The notes under the pieces are model-generated. The model was not told the origin of the DNA, did no database searches, and was given only the letters and a program-made list of their open reading frames with translations. Positions 37,860-46,622 of a stretch of 64,000 nt of DNA are shown here, in pieces. The stretch comes from CAIKMD01 sp963803265 (lineage in GTDB: Bacteria > Pseudomonadota > Alphaproteobacteria > ATCC43930 > CGMCC-115725): assembly GCA_963803265.1 (NCBI GenBank), contig CAWDLZ010000020.1, positions 248,001 through 312,000 on the forward strand. The letters are read 5' to 3'. A program made the position numbers and the translations under genes. Within the stretch, counting starts at the first letter, position 1; every line of letters begins with the position of its first letter.

Positions 37860-38303
37860 TCAAGACGCGCGGCCGAGCGCCGCGTCAAATAACTCCGCGT
37901 TCGGGCAGAACGCACCGTATCCTGTGCTCTCGTTGCTGGCGGCCGCGAGCCAGCGGCGGCAGCGGCGATGGGACCGGCACGTCGCGCAGGCCTTTCCCAA
38001 CCGGTAGCGCTGAGCGGGGCTGAGTTTCTCGATGTCGACACCGAGGCGCTTCGTCATCGCGGGCAATAGCCGCTCCGCCTCGGCGGAGCCGCGGACGATC
38101 CGTTCCATCTCGGTCCGGCTCAAGCCGATATCTTTGAGGAAATCATCGAGGCCGACGCTGCTGTCGATGTCCGCGAACCGCGCGCGAAGCGCGCCGCGCG
38201 ACCGCAAATCGGAAAATATCTGACGCGCGCGGCCCAATTGCCGCGCGATGCGCTCGCTGAAGTTCATCTTCCGCGTCGTTCCTCCAATTCGAGGGCTTTT
38301 CAT
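37860..38303 (-). CDS. DUF6455-like cysteine-containing protein
   Basis: A 147-residue protein. The N-terminal half is charged and helical (MNFSERIARQLGRARQIFSD). The C-terminal half has four cysteines, C106-x2-C109, C115 and C133, in KACATCRSHRRCRRWL and FCPNAELF, the pattern of DUF6455. The cysteines may bind a metal or act in redox sensing. Start choice: M at 38303 has AGGGG seven bases upstream; an internal M at 38267 has GGAGG thirteen bases upstream. It is 70 bases from an FNR-type palindrome and heads a unit with the universal stress protein. Confidence 0.8.
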   Translation of the reverse strand: MKSPRIGGTTRKMNFSERIARQLGRARQIFSDLRSRGALRARFADIDSSVGLDDFLKDIGLSRTEMERIVRGSAEAERLLPAMTKRLGVDIEKLSPAQRYRLGKACATCRSHRRCRRWLAAASNESTGYGAFCPNAELFDAALGRAS

Positions 38304-38372
38304 GACCGCACCCCTGCGACGATAAACGCCGACCGAACTTTACCTGGATAGGCCGCGAGCGAGGGCCCCGCA

Positions 38373-38386
38373 TTGATATAGATCAA
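38373..38386 (-). promoter_or_regulatory. FNR/FixK-type binding site
   Basis: TTGAT-ATAG-ATCAA is a perfect 14-base palindrome matching the FNR/Anr/FixK consensus TTGAT-N4-ATCAA. It lies 70 bases upstream of the DUF6455 start in a non-coding gap, at a distance compatible with a transcription start some 30 bases from the gene (a -41.5-type activator site). It is a direct sign of oxygen-responsive control of DUF6455 and the universal stress protein. Confidence 0.85.
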
Positions 38387-38416
38387 GCGGGCCTTTCCGC
38401 GATAAGGCCTGCCGCT

Positions 38417-39370
38417 TTACGAAGCCCGGAAGCGCTTGAGACGGTCATTCGCCATTCTTTGCTTCAGCACCCTCTGCTGGAGGTTGTCGATGCGCTGCGT
38501 CAGCCGATGTGCGCGGCGAAACGGCTCGACACAGCGCCCGATCGGATAAGCCAAAACAAGGCCGAGAAGGCCCAGAGCTTGCGGCAGCCAGATCCGTGGT
38601 CCCAACCCGCGCGCCAGAAATTCGCCGCTCCGGTGAAGGGACAAAAGCTCGCGCCCGAAGATATCGGCGCGCGTCGCCAGCCACTCCGGCCGCTGATAGA
38701 GCGGGAAGCCGTTTTGGATCGCATAGACTTCCTTTTGCGACTGATCGAGACGGCTCGAGGCGCCGTCCATGCGATAGGACGCGACAATGCGGTCGATCCT
38801 TTTCGCCGCCAGTCGCGGATGGGTGAGGACGCGAAGAAACCAATCGTAATCGCCGGCAATCCGGTACCGCTCGTCGAACCGGCCCGCCAGCGCGAAGGCG
38901 CGGCGGCTGGCGAAACTGGCCTGGTGCGGAAGGCAGCCGGAAACGAGAAACCGCAGCGCCGCATCGGGCGGCGGCGGCATGAAATCCTCGCGACGCCCGT
39001 CCGGAAACTCGACCGAGATGCCGCCATAGGCGAAATCGCAATCCGGGTGACGATCGAGAAAGGCGGCGACGTCTTGGAGCACCTCACCGTCCAACAGGCA
39101 ATCGTCGGCGCCGAGGAAATAGACGAAGTCTCCGGTTGCCAGGCTCAGGCCCTTGTTCATGGCATCGTAGATGCCTCGGTCCGGCTCGGAGATGAAGCTA
39201 TCCACGACGTCCCGGTGGCGAGCGACGATCGCAGCGGTCGCATCGATCGAGCCGCCATCGACGATGATATATTCGAGCGGCGAATAGCGTTGCGCCGCCA
39301 CGCTGGCGATGCATGTCTCGAGCGTCGCGGCCGCATTCTTCGCCACCGTGACGACGGTGAATTTTATCAT
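38417..39370 (-). CDS. Glycosyltransferase family 2
   Basis: A 317-residue GT-A fold transferase. Family signs are MIKFTVVTVAKNAAATLETC, YIIVDGGSIDATAAIV, a DRGIYDAMNKGLSLATGDFV segment and the metal site FLGADDCLLDGEVLQDV. Near the C-terminus one hydrophobic helix (WLPQALGLLGLVLAYPIG) may tether it to the membrane. It adds a sugar to a surface glycan. It is divergent from the large GT fusion gene across a 144-base gap, and the pair probably serves one envelope or capsule structure. Confidence 0.92.
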   Translation of the reverse strand: MIKFTVVTVAKNAAATLETCIASVAAQRYSPLEYIIVDGGSIDATAAIVARHRDVVDSFISEPDRGIYDAMNKGLSLATGDFVYFLGADDCLLDGEVLQDVAAFLDRHPDCDFAYGGISVEFPDGRREDFMPPPPDAALRFLVSGCLPHQASFASRRAFALAGRFDERYRIAGDYDWFLRVLTHPRLAAKRIDRIVASYRMDGASSRLDQSQKEVYAIQNGFPLYQRPEWLATRADIFGRELLSLHRSGEFLARGLGPRIWLPQALGLLGLVLAYPIGRCVEPFRRAHRLTQRIDNLQQRVLKQRMANDRLKRFRAS

Positions 39371-39514
39371 CGGCGGCGACCTTCGCGAACGGCGAGCGAT
39401 AACGCGCCAAAACCCGCCGCGCGTCGCTCTGCGTCACTTGATCGCGACAATAGAACTGCCATTCGGCCGACCAATTTGATTTTACCTGCCTGATCTTGTA
39501 GGAGATTTTTGCTT

Positions 39515-42106
39515 GTGTCGGGTGAAGCATCCGTCGCGTCGGATCGAGACATTCTCGCCATTGGGCTTCCGCTTCGGCTGACCGCAGTCATAAGGGAGTT
39601 CTTTCGAAATCACAAATCCATGCCTTACCGCTTAAGCCATTGGCGACGGGCTAGGCGCTTGCTTCATCGCTTGCGGTCGCGCATTGGCGAAGAATGGACG
39701 ACCGACGGCCTCTACGGTGTGCGGCGTCTGCTCGCGCACCGGATTCCCACTTTATCGTTAAGTCGGCTTGTCAACCCTTTTGCCCAAGCCGATGTTCTCG
39801 TCGCGGCCGGACGCCTCGATGACGCGATTGCCTTTTACCGCGCGAAGCTGGGATCGCTTGCCGAGGCCACGCCTCGCTCGGCGCAGGCCCGCAAAATCTC
39901 GTGGGTCGCCCTCGCCGATCTTCTGGTCGTTAACAGCCGGTTGGAGGAAGCGGAGCGCATCTACGAGCGCTTAGGCGCCATCGCACCCGAAATCCTATCG
40001 GCCCGCCGGGGCATGGAAAATCTGCGCCGCCGGAGTGGCCAGGTTTCCAGCCAAGCTCCCCTCAAGATCCATTTTTTTACCATCGTGCTGAACGGAATGC
40101 CGTTCATCGAGGCGCATATCGGCGAGATGCTCAAATTGCCCTTCGATTGGCGCTGGCACATCGTCGAGGGCATCGCGTCGCTCTCGCACGATACCGCGTG
40201 GTCGGCGGCGAATGGCGGGCGTATCGATCCATCGCTTCATCGCGACGGCCTCTCGAACGACGGAACGACGGAATATCTCGACCGTCTGGCGGCGCTCTAT
40301 CCGCACAAGGTAACCGTCTATCGCAAGGGCAATGGCAGCCCGTGGAACGGCAAGATCGAGATGGTGCGGGCGCCGCTCGCCCACATCGGCGAGGAATGCC
40401 TGCTGTGGCAAATCGATGCCGACGAATTCTGGACGGCCGAGCAGTTCATGCGCACCCGCCAGAAATTCGCCGAAGATCCCGAACGCACGGCCGCCTTCTT
40501 TCTGTGTTATTTCTTCTTCAGGAATCTGGTGGTCACGACGGCCAACACCTACGGCAACCACCTCGAATACGAGTGGCTCCGCGTCTGGCGGTACCGACCC
40601 GGCGATTACTGGGTGAGCCACGAGCCGCCACGGCTGTGCCGGCGCCTCGGCGACGGCGACCGGGGAACGGATCTCGGCGCGCTCAATCCCTTCGCGCATG
40701 GCGAAACCCTGCGCGACAACCTCGTCTTCCGTCATTTGGCCTATGTCCTGCCGTCGCAGCTCCGCTTCAAGGAAATATACTATGGCTACAAGAACGCGCT
40801 GGAGCAGTGGAATGCCTTGCCGGCAACCGGGCCGGTGCGGCTCGGCGACTACCTATCCTGGATCGCCGACGGCACGGTGGCCGATGACAGTATCCGCTAC
40901 GGCATCGCCCCGCCGGCGCCGGCGATAGGCCGACCCGACGCCGGGCTTGCGTCGCCGGCATCGACGCCGAGCCTCTATCGCGCGGCGAAAAGCGATGTGG
41001 TTCTGTCGGCGCTCGCGAGCATTCTCGTCGTCAAGCTCGACAACATCGGCGACGCCGTTCTGTTGTCGCCGTTTCTCCGCGAGCTGCGCCGCAATGCGCC
41101 CCAGGCGAAGATCACGCTCATGGTCCAGCCCAAGGTCTATGATCTCGCCGCATCTTGTCCCCATGTCAACCGGGTCGTGGCGGTCGAGGTCCGTGGCGCG
41201 GCGGGCGCATTTCATTGCCGCGACGAGGCATTTCTCGCTTCCTACCGCGGCGGCGGATTCGATCTTGCCGTCGTGCCGCGCTGGGACGTCGATGAGTCGA
41301 GCGCCGGGCTGATTGCCCGCAAGAGCGGCGCCCCTCGCGTCATCGGCTTCGGCGAGGGCGTAAACCAAAAAAAGGCGTGCGAAAATCGCGGCTCCGACGC
41401 CAGCTACACCGAGGTCTTGCCGAAGATCACTCCGGATCACGAGGTGGTCCAGAATCTCGCCTTGCTAAAATTCATGAATGGATCGGTCGAGAGCGATCGG
41501 TTGGAAGCGTGGATCGATCCGCGAGACGAGGCGCGCGCCGCGGCGTTGTTGAAGCCCTTGGGCGACGATGAGATCGTCGCGGTCTGTCCCGGGGCATCGC
41601 ATGTCGGCAAGGTTCTCCCGACCGGCATGCTCATACGAATCCTCGATAGCCTCGCGCCATCGCTGCGTTTCGTCGCACTCGGCGCGGCCGAGGATTTCGG
41701 GCGCGCAGCGGCGCTGAGGCGGCATTTCGGCGAGCGGCTCTTGCCGCTATGCGGCGAGACCAACCTGCGCGAGGCTTTGGCCATCCTGAAGAACTGCCGC
41801 GCGGCCATCACCATGGATTCGGCTCTCGCCCATTTCGCCGCTAGCGTCGCCACGCCCGTGGTCGTCTTCTCGATGCATCCGCGCGAGGGCGGGAACGACA
41901 CGCTCGACCAGGCCCCGGCCCGTTTTGGCCCGTGGTGCCCGGACGAGCGCCGGCTGATCGTGCAACCGGACCGTGCCTGGCCGGGCTGCGAAACCGGCTG
42001 CCGCTGGCGCGAGATACGGCCGCACTGTATCGGCAACATCGACGAAGCCGACGCGATCCGGCGCATCGGCGCATTCTTGGAACGGCAAGGAATCCGGCTG
42101 CGATGA
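39515..42106 (+). CDS. Multi-module glycosyltransferase: TPR-like, GT-A-like, GT9 (heptosyltransferase-like)
   Basis: An 863-residue protein of three parts. Residues about 80-180 are TPR-like helices (ADVLVAAGRLDDAIAFYRAK, LVVNSRLEEAERIYERLGAI). Residues about 185-480 resemble a GT-A glycosyltransferase: KIHFFTIVLNGMPFIEAHIG, DGTTEYL-like repeats and a D-x-D in LLWQIDADEFWTAEQF. Residues about 510-863 are a GT9/ADP-heptose transferase-like domain: ILVVKLDNIGDAVLLSPFLR, VAVCPGASHVGKVLPTGML, PLCGETNLREALAILKNCRA and TMDSALAHFAASVATPVVVF. The start is taken as GTG 39515, behind TAGGAGATTTTT; an ATG at 39620 is possible. It probably adds two sugars in series to a lipopolysaccharide or other surface glycan. 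Confidence 0.85.
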   Translation: MSGEASVASDRDILAIGLPLRLTAVIREFFRNHKSMPYRLSHWRRARRLLHRLRSRIGEEWTTDGLYGVRRLLAHRIPTLSLSRLVNPFAQADVLVAAGRLDDAIAFYRAKLGSLAEATPRSAQARKISWVALADLLVVNSRLEEAERIYERLGAIAPEILSARRGMENLRRRSGQVSSQAPLKIHFFTIVLNGMPFIEAHIGEMLKLPFDWRWHIVEGIASLSHDTAWSAANGGRIDPSLHRDGLSNDGTTEYLDRLAALYPHKVTVYRKGNGSPWNGKIEMVRAPLAHIGEECLLWQIDADEFWTAEQFMRTRQKFAEDPERTAAFFLCYFFFRNLVVTTANTYGNHLEYEWLRVWRYRPGDYWVSHEPPRLCRRLGDGDRGTDLGALNPFAHGETLRDNLVFRHLAYVLPSQLRFKEIYYGYKNALEQWNALPATGPVRLGDYLSWIADGTVADDSIRYGIAPPAPAIGRPDAGLASPASTPSLYRAAKSDVVLSALASILVVKLDNIGDAVLLSPFLRELRRNAPQAKITLMVQPKVYDLAASCPHVNRVVAVEVRGAAGAFHCRDEAFLASYRGGGFDLAVVPRWDVDESSAGLIARKSGAPRVIGFGEGVNQKKACENRGSDASYTEVLPKITPDHEVVQNLALLKFMNGSVESDRLEAWIDPRDEARAAALLKPLGDDEIVAVCPGASHVGKVLPTGMLIRILDSLAPSLRFVALGAAEDFGRAAALRRHFGERLLPLCGETNLREALAILKNCRAAITMDSALAHFAASVATPVVVFSMHPREGGNDTLDQAPARFGPWCPDERRLIVQPDRAWPGCETGCRWREIRPHCIGNIDEADAIRRIGAFLERQGIRLR

Positions 42107-42143
42107 CCGCTTCCTGCCAAGGATTTGGAGGACGAGGAACCCG

Positions 42144-43073
42144 ATGACCGCAAGACCCATCGACCCGCGCCGTATCGCGCTCATTGGCTTCGGCGAGGTC
42201 GGCCAGCGCTTCGGCCGCGAATTCCTGGCGACGGGGCGCTTCGACGTTTCGACCTACGACATCCTGTTCGACAATTCGCCCCAGGGTGCCGCGCTGCGCG
42301 ACGCCGCGCGCGCGATGAAGATCGAGGCCTGCGCATCGGCTTCGGCCGCCGCCGAGGGCGCGCGGATCGTGTTCTCCTGCGTCACCGCGACCTCGGCCAA
42401 GTCGGTCGCCGAGGAAGCCGGAGCCTATCTCGCCCCCGGCCAGTTCTTCGTCGACATCAACTCGGTCTCGCCGGAAACGAAGCGCGCCGATGCCGAGGCG
42501 GTGGCGCGCTCGGGCGGGCTTTATGTCGAATGCGCGGTGATGGCGCCGGTGGCGCCTTATGGCATCAAGGTGCCGATCCTCTTGGGCGGGAAATTCGGCA
42601 AGGAGCTTGCCGCGATTCTCAATCCCGCCGGGATGCGCATGGAAGTGGCGAGCGAGGTCATCGGCCAGGCCTCGGCGATCAAGATGTGCCGCTCGATCAT
42701 GATCAAGGGCCTCGAGGCGCTGGCGGTCGAATGTTTCCTGACCTCGCGCCGCTATGGGGTCGAGGACACGATCATCGCCTCGCTCGAGGAGACCTTCCCG
42801 CAGATGGACTGGGAAAAGCTGGCGGGCTATCTCATCGGCCGGGTCGTGCAGCACGGGCGGCGGCGCGCCGCCGAGATGCGCGAGGTCGCCGACACCATCG
42901 CCGCCATCGGCCTCGTGCCCGTGATGGCGTCGGCGACCGCACGGCGCCAGGACTGGCTCGCCGACGAGGCGGAAGCGGCGCCGGAATTGAAGGCGTTCAA
43001 GGACGAGGAATGGCGCGCGGTGCTCGACCGCCTGATCGCGCGAATCGATAAGACGTCCCGGAACGGGGATTAG
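42144..43073 (+). CDS. NAD(P)-dependent oxidoreductase, 3-hydroxyisobutyrate-dehydrogenase-like
   Basis: A 309-residue dehydrogenase. The Rossmann motif is G-x-G-x-x-G in IALIGFGEVGQRFGREFL. Later segments are VDINSVSPETKRADAEAV, AVMAPVAPYGIKVPILLGG and the catalytic-lysine region GQASAIKMCRSIMIKGLEAL, typical of the beta-hydroxyacid dehydrogenase group with a DUF1932-type C-terminal domain. GGAGGACGAGG precedes the ATG. It is convergent with livF, overlapping it by four bases. In catabolic clusters such enzymes oxidise hydroxyacid intermediates. Confidence 0.88.
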   Translation: MTARPIDPRRIALIGFGEVGQRFGREFLATGRFDVSTYDILFDNSPQGAALRDAARAMKIEACASASAAAEGARIVFSCVTATSAKSVAEEAGAYLAPGQFFVDINSVSPETKRADAEAVARSGGLYVECAVMAPVAPYGIKVPILLGGKFGKELAAILNPAGMRMEVASEVIGQASAIKMCRSIMIKGLEALAVECFLTSRRYGVEDTIIASLEETFPQMDWEKLAGYLIGRVVQHGRRRAAEMREVADTIAAIGLVPVMASATARRQDWLADEAEAAPELKAFKDEEWRAVLDRLIARIDKTSRNGD

Positions 43074-43858
43074 CCGCCGAGAATTCCCTTGAGGCGGGCG
43101 ACGAGTTGCGCGTGGGCGCGCGAATCGGCGACCGACACGCCCTTGCCGACGCCGAGATAGCGCTCGGCGACCTGGCGGTTGTGCAACAATTCCTGGCCGG
43201 TCCCGCTCAAGGCGACGCGGCCGTTCTCGATGACATAGGCGCGGTCGGCGATCGCCAGCGACAGCCGCGCATTCTGCTCGGACAGCAAGATCCCGCGGCC
43301 CTCGTTGCGCAAGCCCGCGATCAGCCGGAAAATCTCGGCGACCAGCACCGGCGCGAGTCCCAGCGAAGGCTCGTCGAGCACGAGGAAGCGCGGCTCGGCC
43401 ATGAGCCCTCGCCCGATCGCCAGCATCTGCTGCTGGCCGCCCGAAAGATTTGCCGCTGCCGTGCCGAGCCGCTCCAGCAGCACCGGGAAAAGCTGGCCGA
43501 TCTTGGCGATGCTGTCGGCGAGCCGGGCCGGCGCCGAATGGCGGTCGCGCGCATAAGCGCCGAGCCGCAGATTCTCGCGCACGGTCAAGCCGCCGAAGAC
43601 CTGGCGCCCCTCGGGCACCTGCGCGACACCCAAGAGCACGCGGGCGCGGGGGCTGAGGGCGTCGATCCGCTTGCCGTCGAGCTCGATCGCGCCGCGCCGC
43701 ACCGGCAGGAGGCCCGAGATCGCCTTCACCAGCGTCGATTTGCCGGCGCCATTGGCGCCCACTAGGGCGACGATCTCGGCGTCGCCGACGACGAGGTCAA
43801 TGTCGTGAATGACATCGACCGCCTCGTAGCCGGTCGAGACGCGCTTCAATTCCAGCAT
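43070..43858 (-). CDS. livF: Branched-chain-type ABC transporter ATP-binding protein LivF
   Basis: A 262-residue ATPase. Walker A is GANGAGKST, the signature is LSGGQQQMLAIGRGL and Walker B is RFLVLDEPSLGLAP, followed by the LivF-type LLSEQNARLSLAIADRAYVIE. It drives uptake by the HAAT-family permease. Its ATG overlaps the livG stop by four bases. The substrate need not be an amino acid: HAAT systems next to Rieske oxygenases often carry aromatic acids or amides. Confidence 0.93.
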   Translation of the reverse strand: MLELKRVSTGYEAVDVIHDIDLVVGDAEIVALVGANGAGKSTLVKAISGLLPVRRGAIELDGKRIDALSPRARVLLGVAQVPEGRQVFGGLTVRENLRLGAYARDRHSAPARLADSIAKIGQLFPVLLERLGTAAANLSGGQQQMLAIGRGLMAEPRFLVLDEPSLGLAPVLVAEIFRLIAGLRNEGRGILLSEQNARLSLAIADRAYVIENGRVALSGTGQELLHNRQVAERYLGVGKGVSVADSRAHAQLVARLKGILGG

Positions 43859-44634
43859 CAGGCCGCCCCCGTGGCCTCGCCGACATAAGCGGCGATCACG
43901 CGCGCATCCTGCTGAATCGCGCTGGGACTCCCCGAGGCGACGACGCTGCCGGCATCGAGCACGATCACCTGGTCGGCGACGCCCATGACGAGCGACATGT
44001 TGTGCTCGACCACCACGACCGAGATGCCGGAATCGCGCACCGCGCGCAACAGCTCGGCCAGCTCGGCGGTTTCGGCGTCGTTGAGGCCGGCCGCGGGCTC
44101 GTCGAGCAGGAGGAGCCGCGGCCGGGCCATGAGCGCGCGCACCACCTCCAAGAGCTTCTGCCCGCCCATCGGCAGATCGGTCGCCGCGACGTCGCGGAAT
44201 GGCCTCAGATTGACGAGTTCGAGCAGCGCGTCGGCGCGCCGGGTCAGCGCGCGCTCCTCGGCGCGCGCCGAGCCGAGCCACAGCATTTGCCGCCATGCGC
44301 TCGAGCGCAGCCGCAAATGCGCCCCGGCCAGCACGTTCTCGAGCGCGGTCATGCCGGGAAAGATGCGCGCCGCCTGGAAGGTGCGGATGAGGCCGAGCGA
44401 AGCCACCTCGACCGGCGAGCGATCGAGCAGCGAGGCGCCGAAAAAGCGCACCGCGCCGGAATCGGGCCGGTAGAGCCCGGTGACGAGATTGAACAGGGTG
44501 GTCTTGCCGGCGCCGTTGGGGCCGATTACCGCGGTCAGGCTGCCCTGCGCCACCGTGAAGCTGACCCGGTTGACGGCATGGAGGCCGCCGAAATTCTTGT
44601 CGAGCGCCGCGATCTCGAGCGCGATCTCGGTCAC
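43858..44634 (-). CDS. livG: Branched-chain-type ABC transporter ATP-binding protein LivG
   Basis: A 258-residue ATPase. Walker A is GPNGAGKTT, the LivG-specific segment is LGLIRTFQAARIFPGMTALE, the signature region is LPMGGQKLLEVVRALM and Walker B is LLLLDEPAAGLND. The start is the GTG at 44632-44634, which overlaps the TGA stop of the permease (GTGA). It ends ...YVGEATGAA and overlaps livF. Because of a frameshift in the permease gene, the livG frame is also continuous with the first part of the permease; that apparent giant protein is an artefact of the lesion. Confidence 0.92.
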   Translation of the reverse strand: MTEIALEIAALDKNFGGLHAVNRVSFTVAQGSLTAVIGPNGAGKTTLFNLVTGLYRPDSGAVRFFGASLLDRSPVEVASLGLIRTFQAARIFPGMTALENVLAGAHLRLRSSAWRQMLWLGSARAEERALTRRADALLELVNLRPFRDVAATDLPMGGQKLLEVVRALMARPRLLLLDEPAAGLNDAETAELAELLRAVRDSGISVVVVEHNMSLVMGVADQVIVLDAGSVVASGSPSAIQQDARVIAAYVGEATGAA

Positions 44635-46524
44635 GGCGCCGCCTCGACGGCTGCGCCGGGCTTGCGCTTCAAGAAGCGGGCGAGCCACACCGCGGCCGAG
44701 CCGAACATGCCGTCGGGAAGCCAGAGGAAGCACAGCACCAGCAACAACCCTTCGGCGAAGGTCTTGTAGAGCGCGAAGGGCTGGAACAGGGTCGGCAGCA
44801 GCGTCAGCAGCGCAACGCCGAGCAACGGCCCGATCAGCGTCCCCTCGCCGCCCGCGACCAGCATCGCGATCATCTCGAAGGAGCGCGGCGCGCCCACCAT
44901 CTCGGGCGACAGGAAATGGAAATAGAACGCGTAGAGGCTGCCCGAAAGCGACGGCGAGCGCGGCGCTGAGGCACATCGCCGCGAGCTTGTAGCGCGGCAC
45001 GTTGACGCCCAAGGCCGCCGCCGCCGTCTCGTCGGTCCGCACCGCCTTGAGCGCGCGCCCGAAGCTCGAGCGCAGGCCGCCTTGCAGCATCGCCACCAGC
45101 ACGATGACGAGGAAGGCGACCAGGTAATAGACGCTCAAGGAAGAGCCGAAAACGTAAGGCCCGAGCGAGAAGGACGGGATGCCGACGAGGCCCGACGGGC
45201 CGCCCGTTACCTCGGTCAGACCGACGGTGAGCGAATTGATCATGAGGCCGAAGGCGAGCGTCGCCAGGGCGAGGAAATGGCCACGGAGCCGGATGGTGAC
45301 GAGCGACAGGCCGAGCGCGCACACGAGCGCCAGCGCGATCCCCGCGCCAATGCCGAGGATCGGCGGCCAGCGATAGGTCGTCGCCAGCACCGCGGCGGTG
45401 TAGCCGCCGACCGCCATGAAGCCGGCATGGCCCAAGCTGACCTGGCCGGCGTAACCCATCAGCACGTCGAGGCCGAGGACGGCGATATAGAGAATTCCCG
45501 TGATCACCAGCGAATCGAGGATGCCGCCGGGCGGCAGCACGAGCGGCAGCGCCAGGATGAAGACGATGGCAAGCGCGGCGAACAGCACTCCGCCCCTGCC
45601 CTCGAGGCGTATGATCGCGCGGTAGACGCGCTGCTCGTCGCGCACGTCCTGGCGCCGGGCCGGGCCGGCGCTGAACAATCCGTTCGGCCGCCACAGCAGC
45701 ATGACGAGCAGCAACGCGAGGGCGAGGCCATTGGCGAAGAGCGAGGAAACATAGCCCGCCGCCAATTGCTCGGACACGCCGAGGAGGAGCCCGCCGAACA
45801 CCGATCCGGCGAAGGCGCCCAAGCCGCCGATCGCCACCGAGATGAAGCCGAAATTGGTGAAAAACCCGCCGGTGTCGAATTCGAGCGAGGTGATCGGCGC
45901 GATCGCGATCCCGGCGAGCCCGGCGATCAGCGCCGCAAGGGCGAAGCTGAGGAGCGTCATGCGCGGCACGTCGATGCCCATCAATCGCGCGGCCAGCCGG
46001 TTCTCGGCGCAGGCCCGGAGCGCGAGGCCGAGCCGGGTGCGCGCCAGCAGGTACCACAGCCCGACGATGCTGAGCGTGGCCGCGCCGATGATCCAGAACC
46101 CCTGAGTCGGCACGCGAATGCCGAGGATCTGCACGGGCGCCTCGCCGGAAATCGGCGGCAGGGCGTAAGGCTGGCTGCTCCAGCCGATCAGCAGGACGCC
46201 CTGGATAAGCGTCAGCAGCCCGGCCGTCATCACCAGGATGCTGCTGATCGGCAGCTTGGCGAGGGCGGGCACGAAGGTCGCATAGCCGAGGATCAAGCCG
46301 GCCAGGACGGTGCCGATCACCGCGGCGAGAATGGCGAGCGGGACCGGAACCCCGAAGCTGACCTGGAAGGTGTACATCAGCAAGGCGCCGAGGACGCAGA
46401 ACCCGCCCTGCGACAGGTTGATGACGCCGGTGACGCGGTAGACGAGGGAGAAGCCCAACGCCAGCAACGCGAACGCGGCGCCCTGGAGCAGGCCGCCGAT
46501 GACGATCTGAATCGCCTGGATCAC
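44631..46524 (-). pseudogene. Fused LivH-LivM ABC permease, one frameshift
   Basis: The first about 290 codons are a LivH permease (GLLQGAAFALLALGFSLVYR, NLSQGGFCVLGALLMY, GIDVPRMTLLSFALAALIAG, GFISVAIGGLGAFAGSVFGG). Without a stop the frame runs into a LivM permease (ILDSLVITGILYIAVLGLDV, GYAGQVSLGHAGFMAVGGYT, ALKAVRTDETAAAALGVNVP). At about 44941-44950 the frame shifts by one base; the conserved LivM end (MVGAPRSFEMIAMLVAGGEG, LIGPLLGVALLTLLP) is in the next frame to the TGA at 44631. The joined product is about 630 residues. The H-M joint itself is clean, so the fusion looks genuine and the shift is the only defect. Confidence 0.85.
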
Positions 46525-46622
46525 GTCGCCCGCGCCGCGATCGACATTGTCTCAGCCCCCCGAAGCAGACGCCGTCCCAGCCGCAATAGGCTCGATTCGC
46601 ACCGCGGCGTGGATTTAGCCGG

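Noticed and set aside
43858..46524. A natural LivH-LivM-LivG triple fusion of 888 residues
   Set aside because: The stretch between LivM and LivG in that frame is arginine/alanine-rich nonsense, while the proper LivM C-terminus lies in the next frame and ends with a GTGA overlap to livG. A frameshift explains it better.
46525..46622. Possible small RNA or tRNA-like sequence between the Rieske and LivHM genes
   Set aside because: It contains GATTCGCACC-like text but no T-loop/anticodon arrangement that folds as a tRNA.
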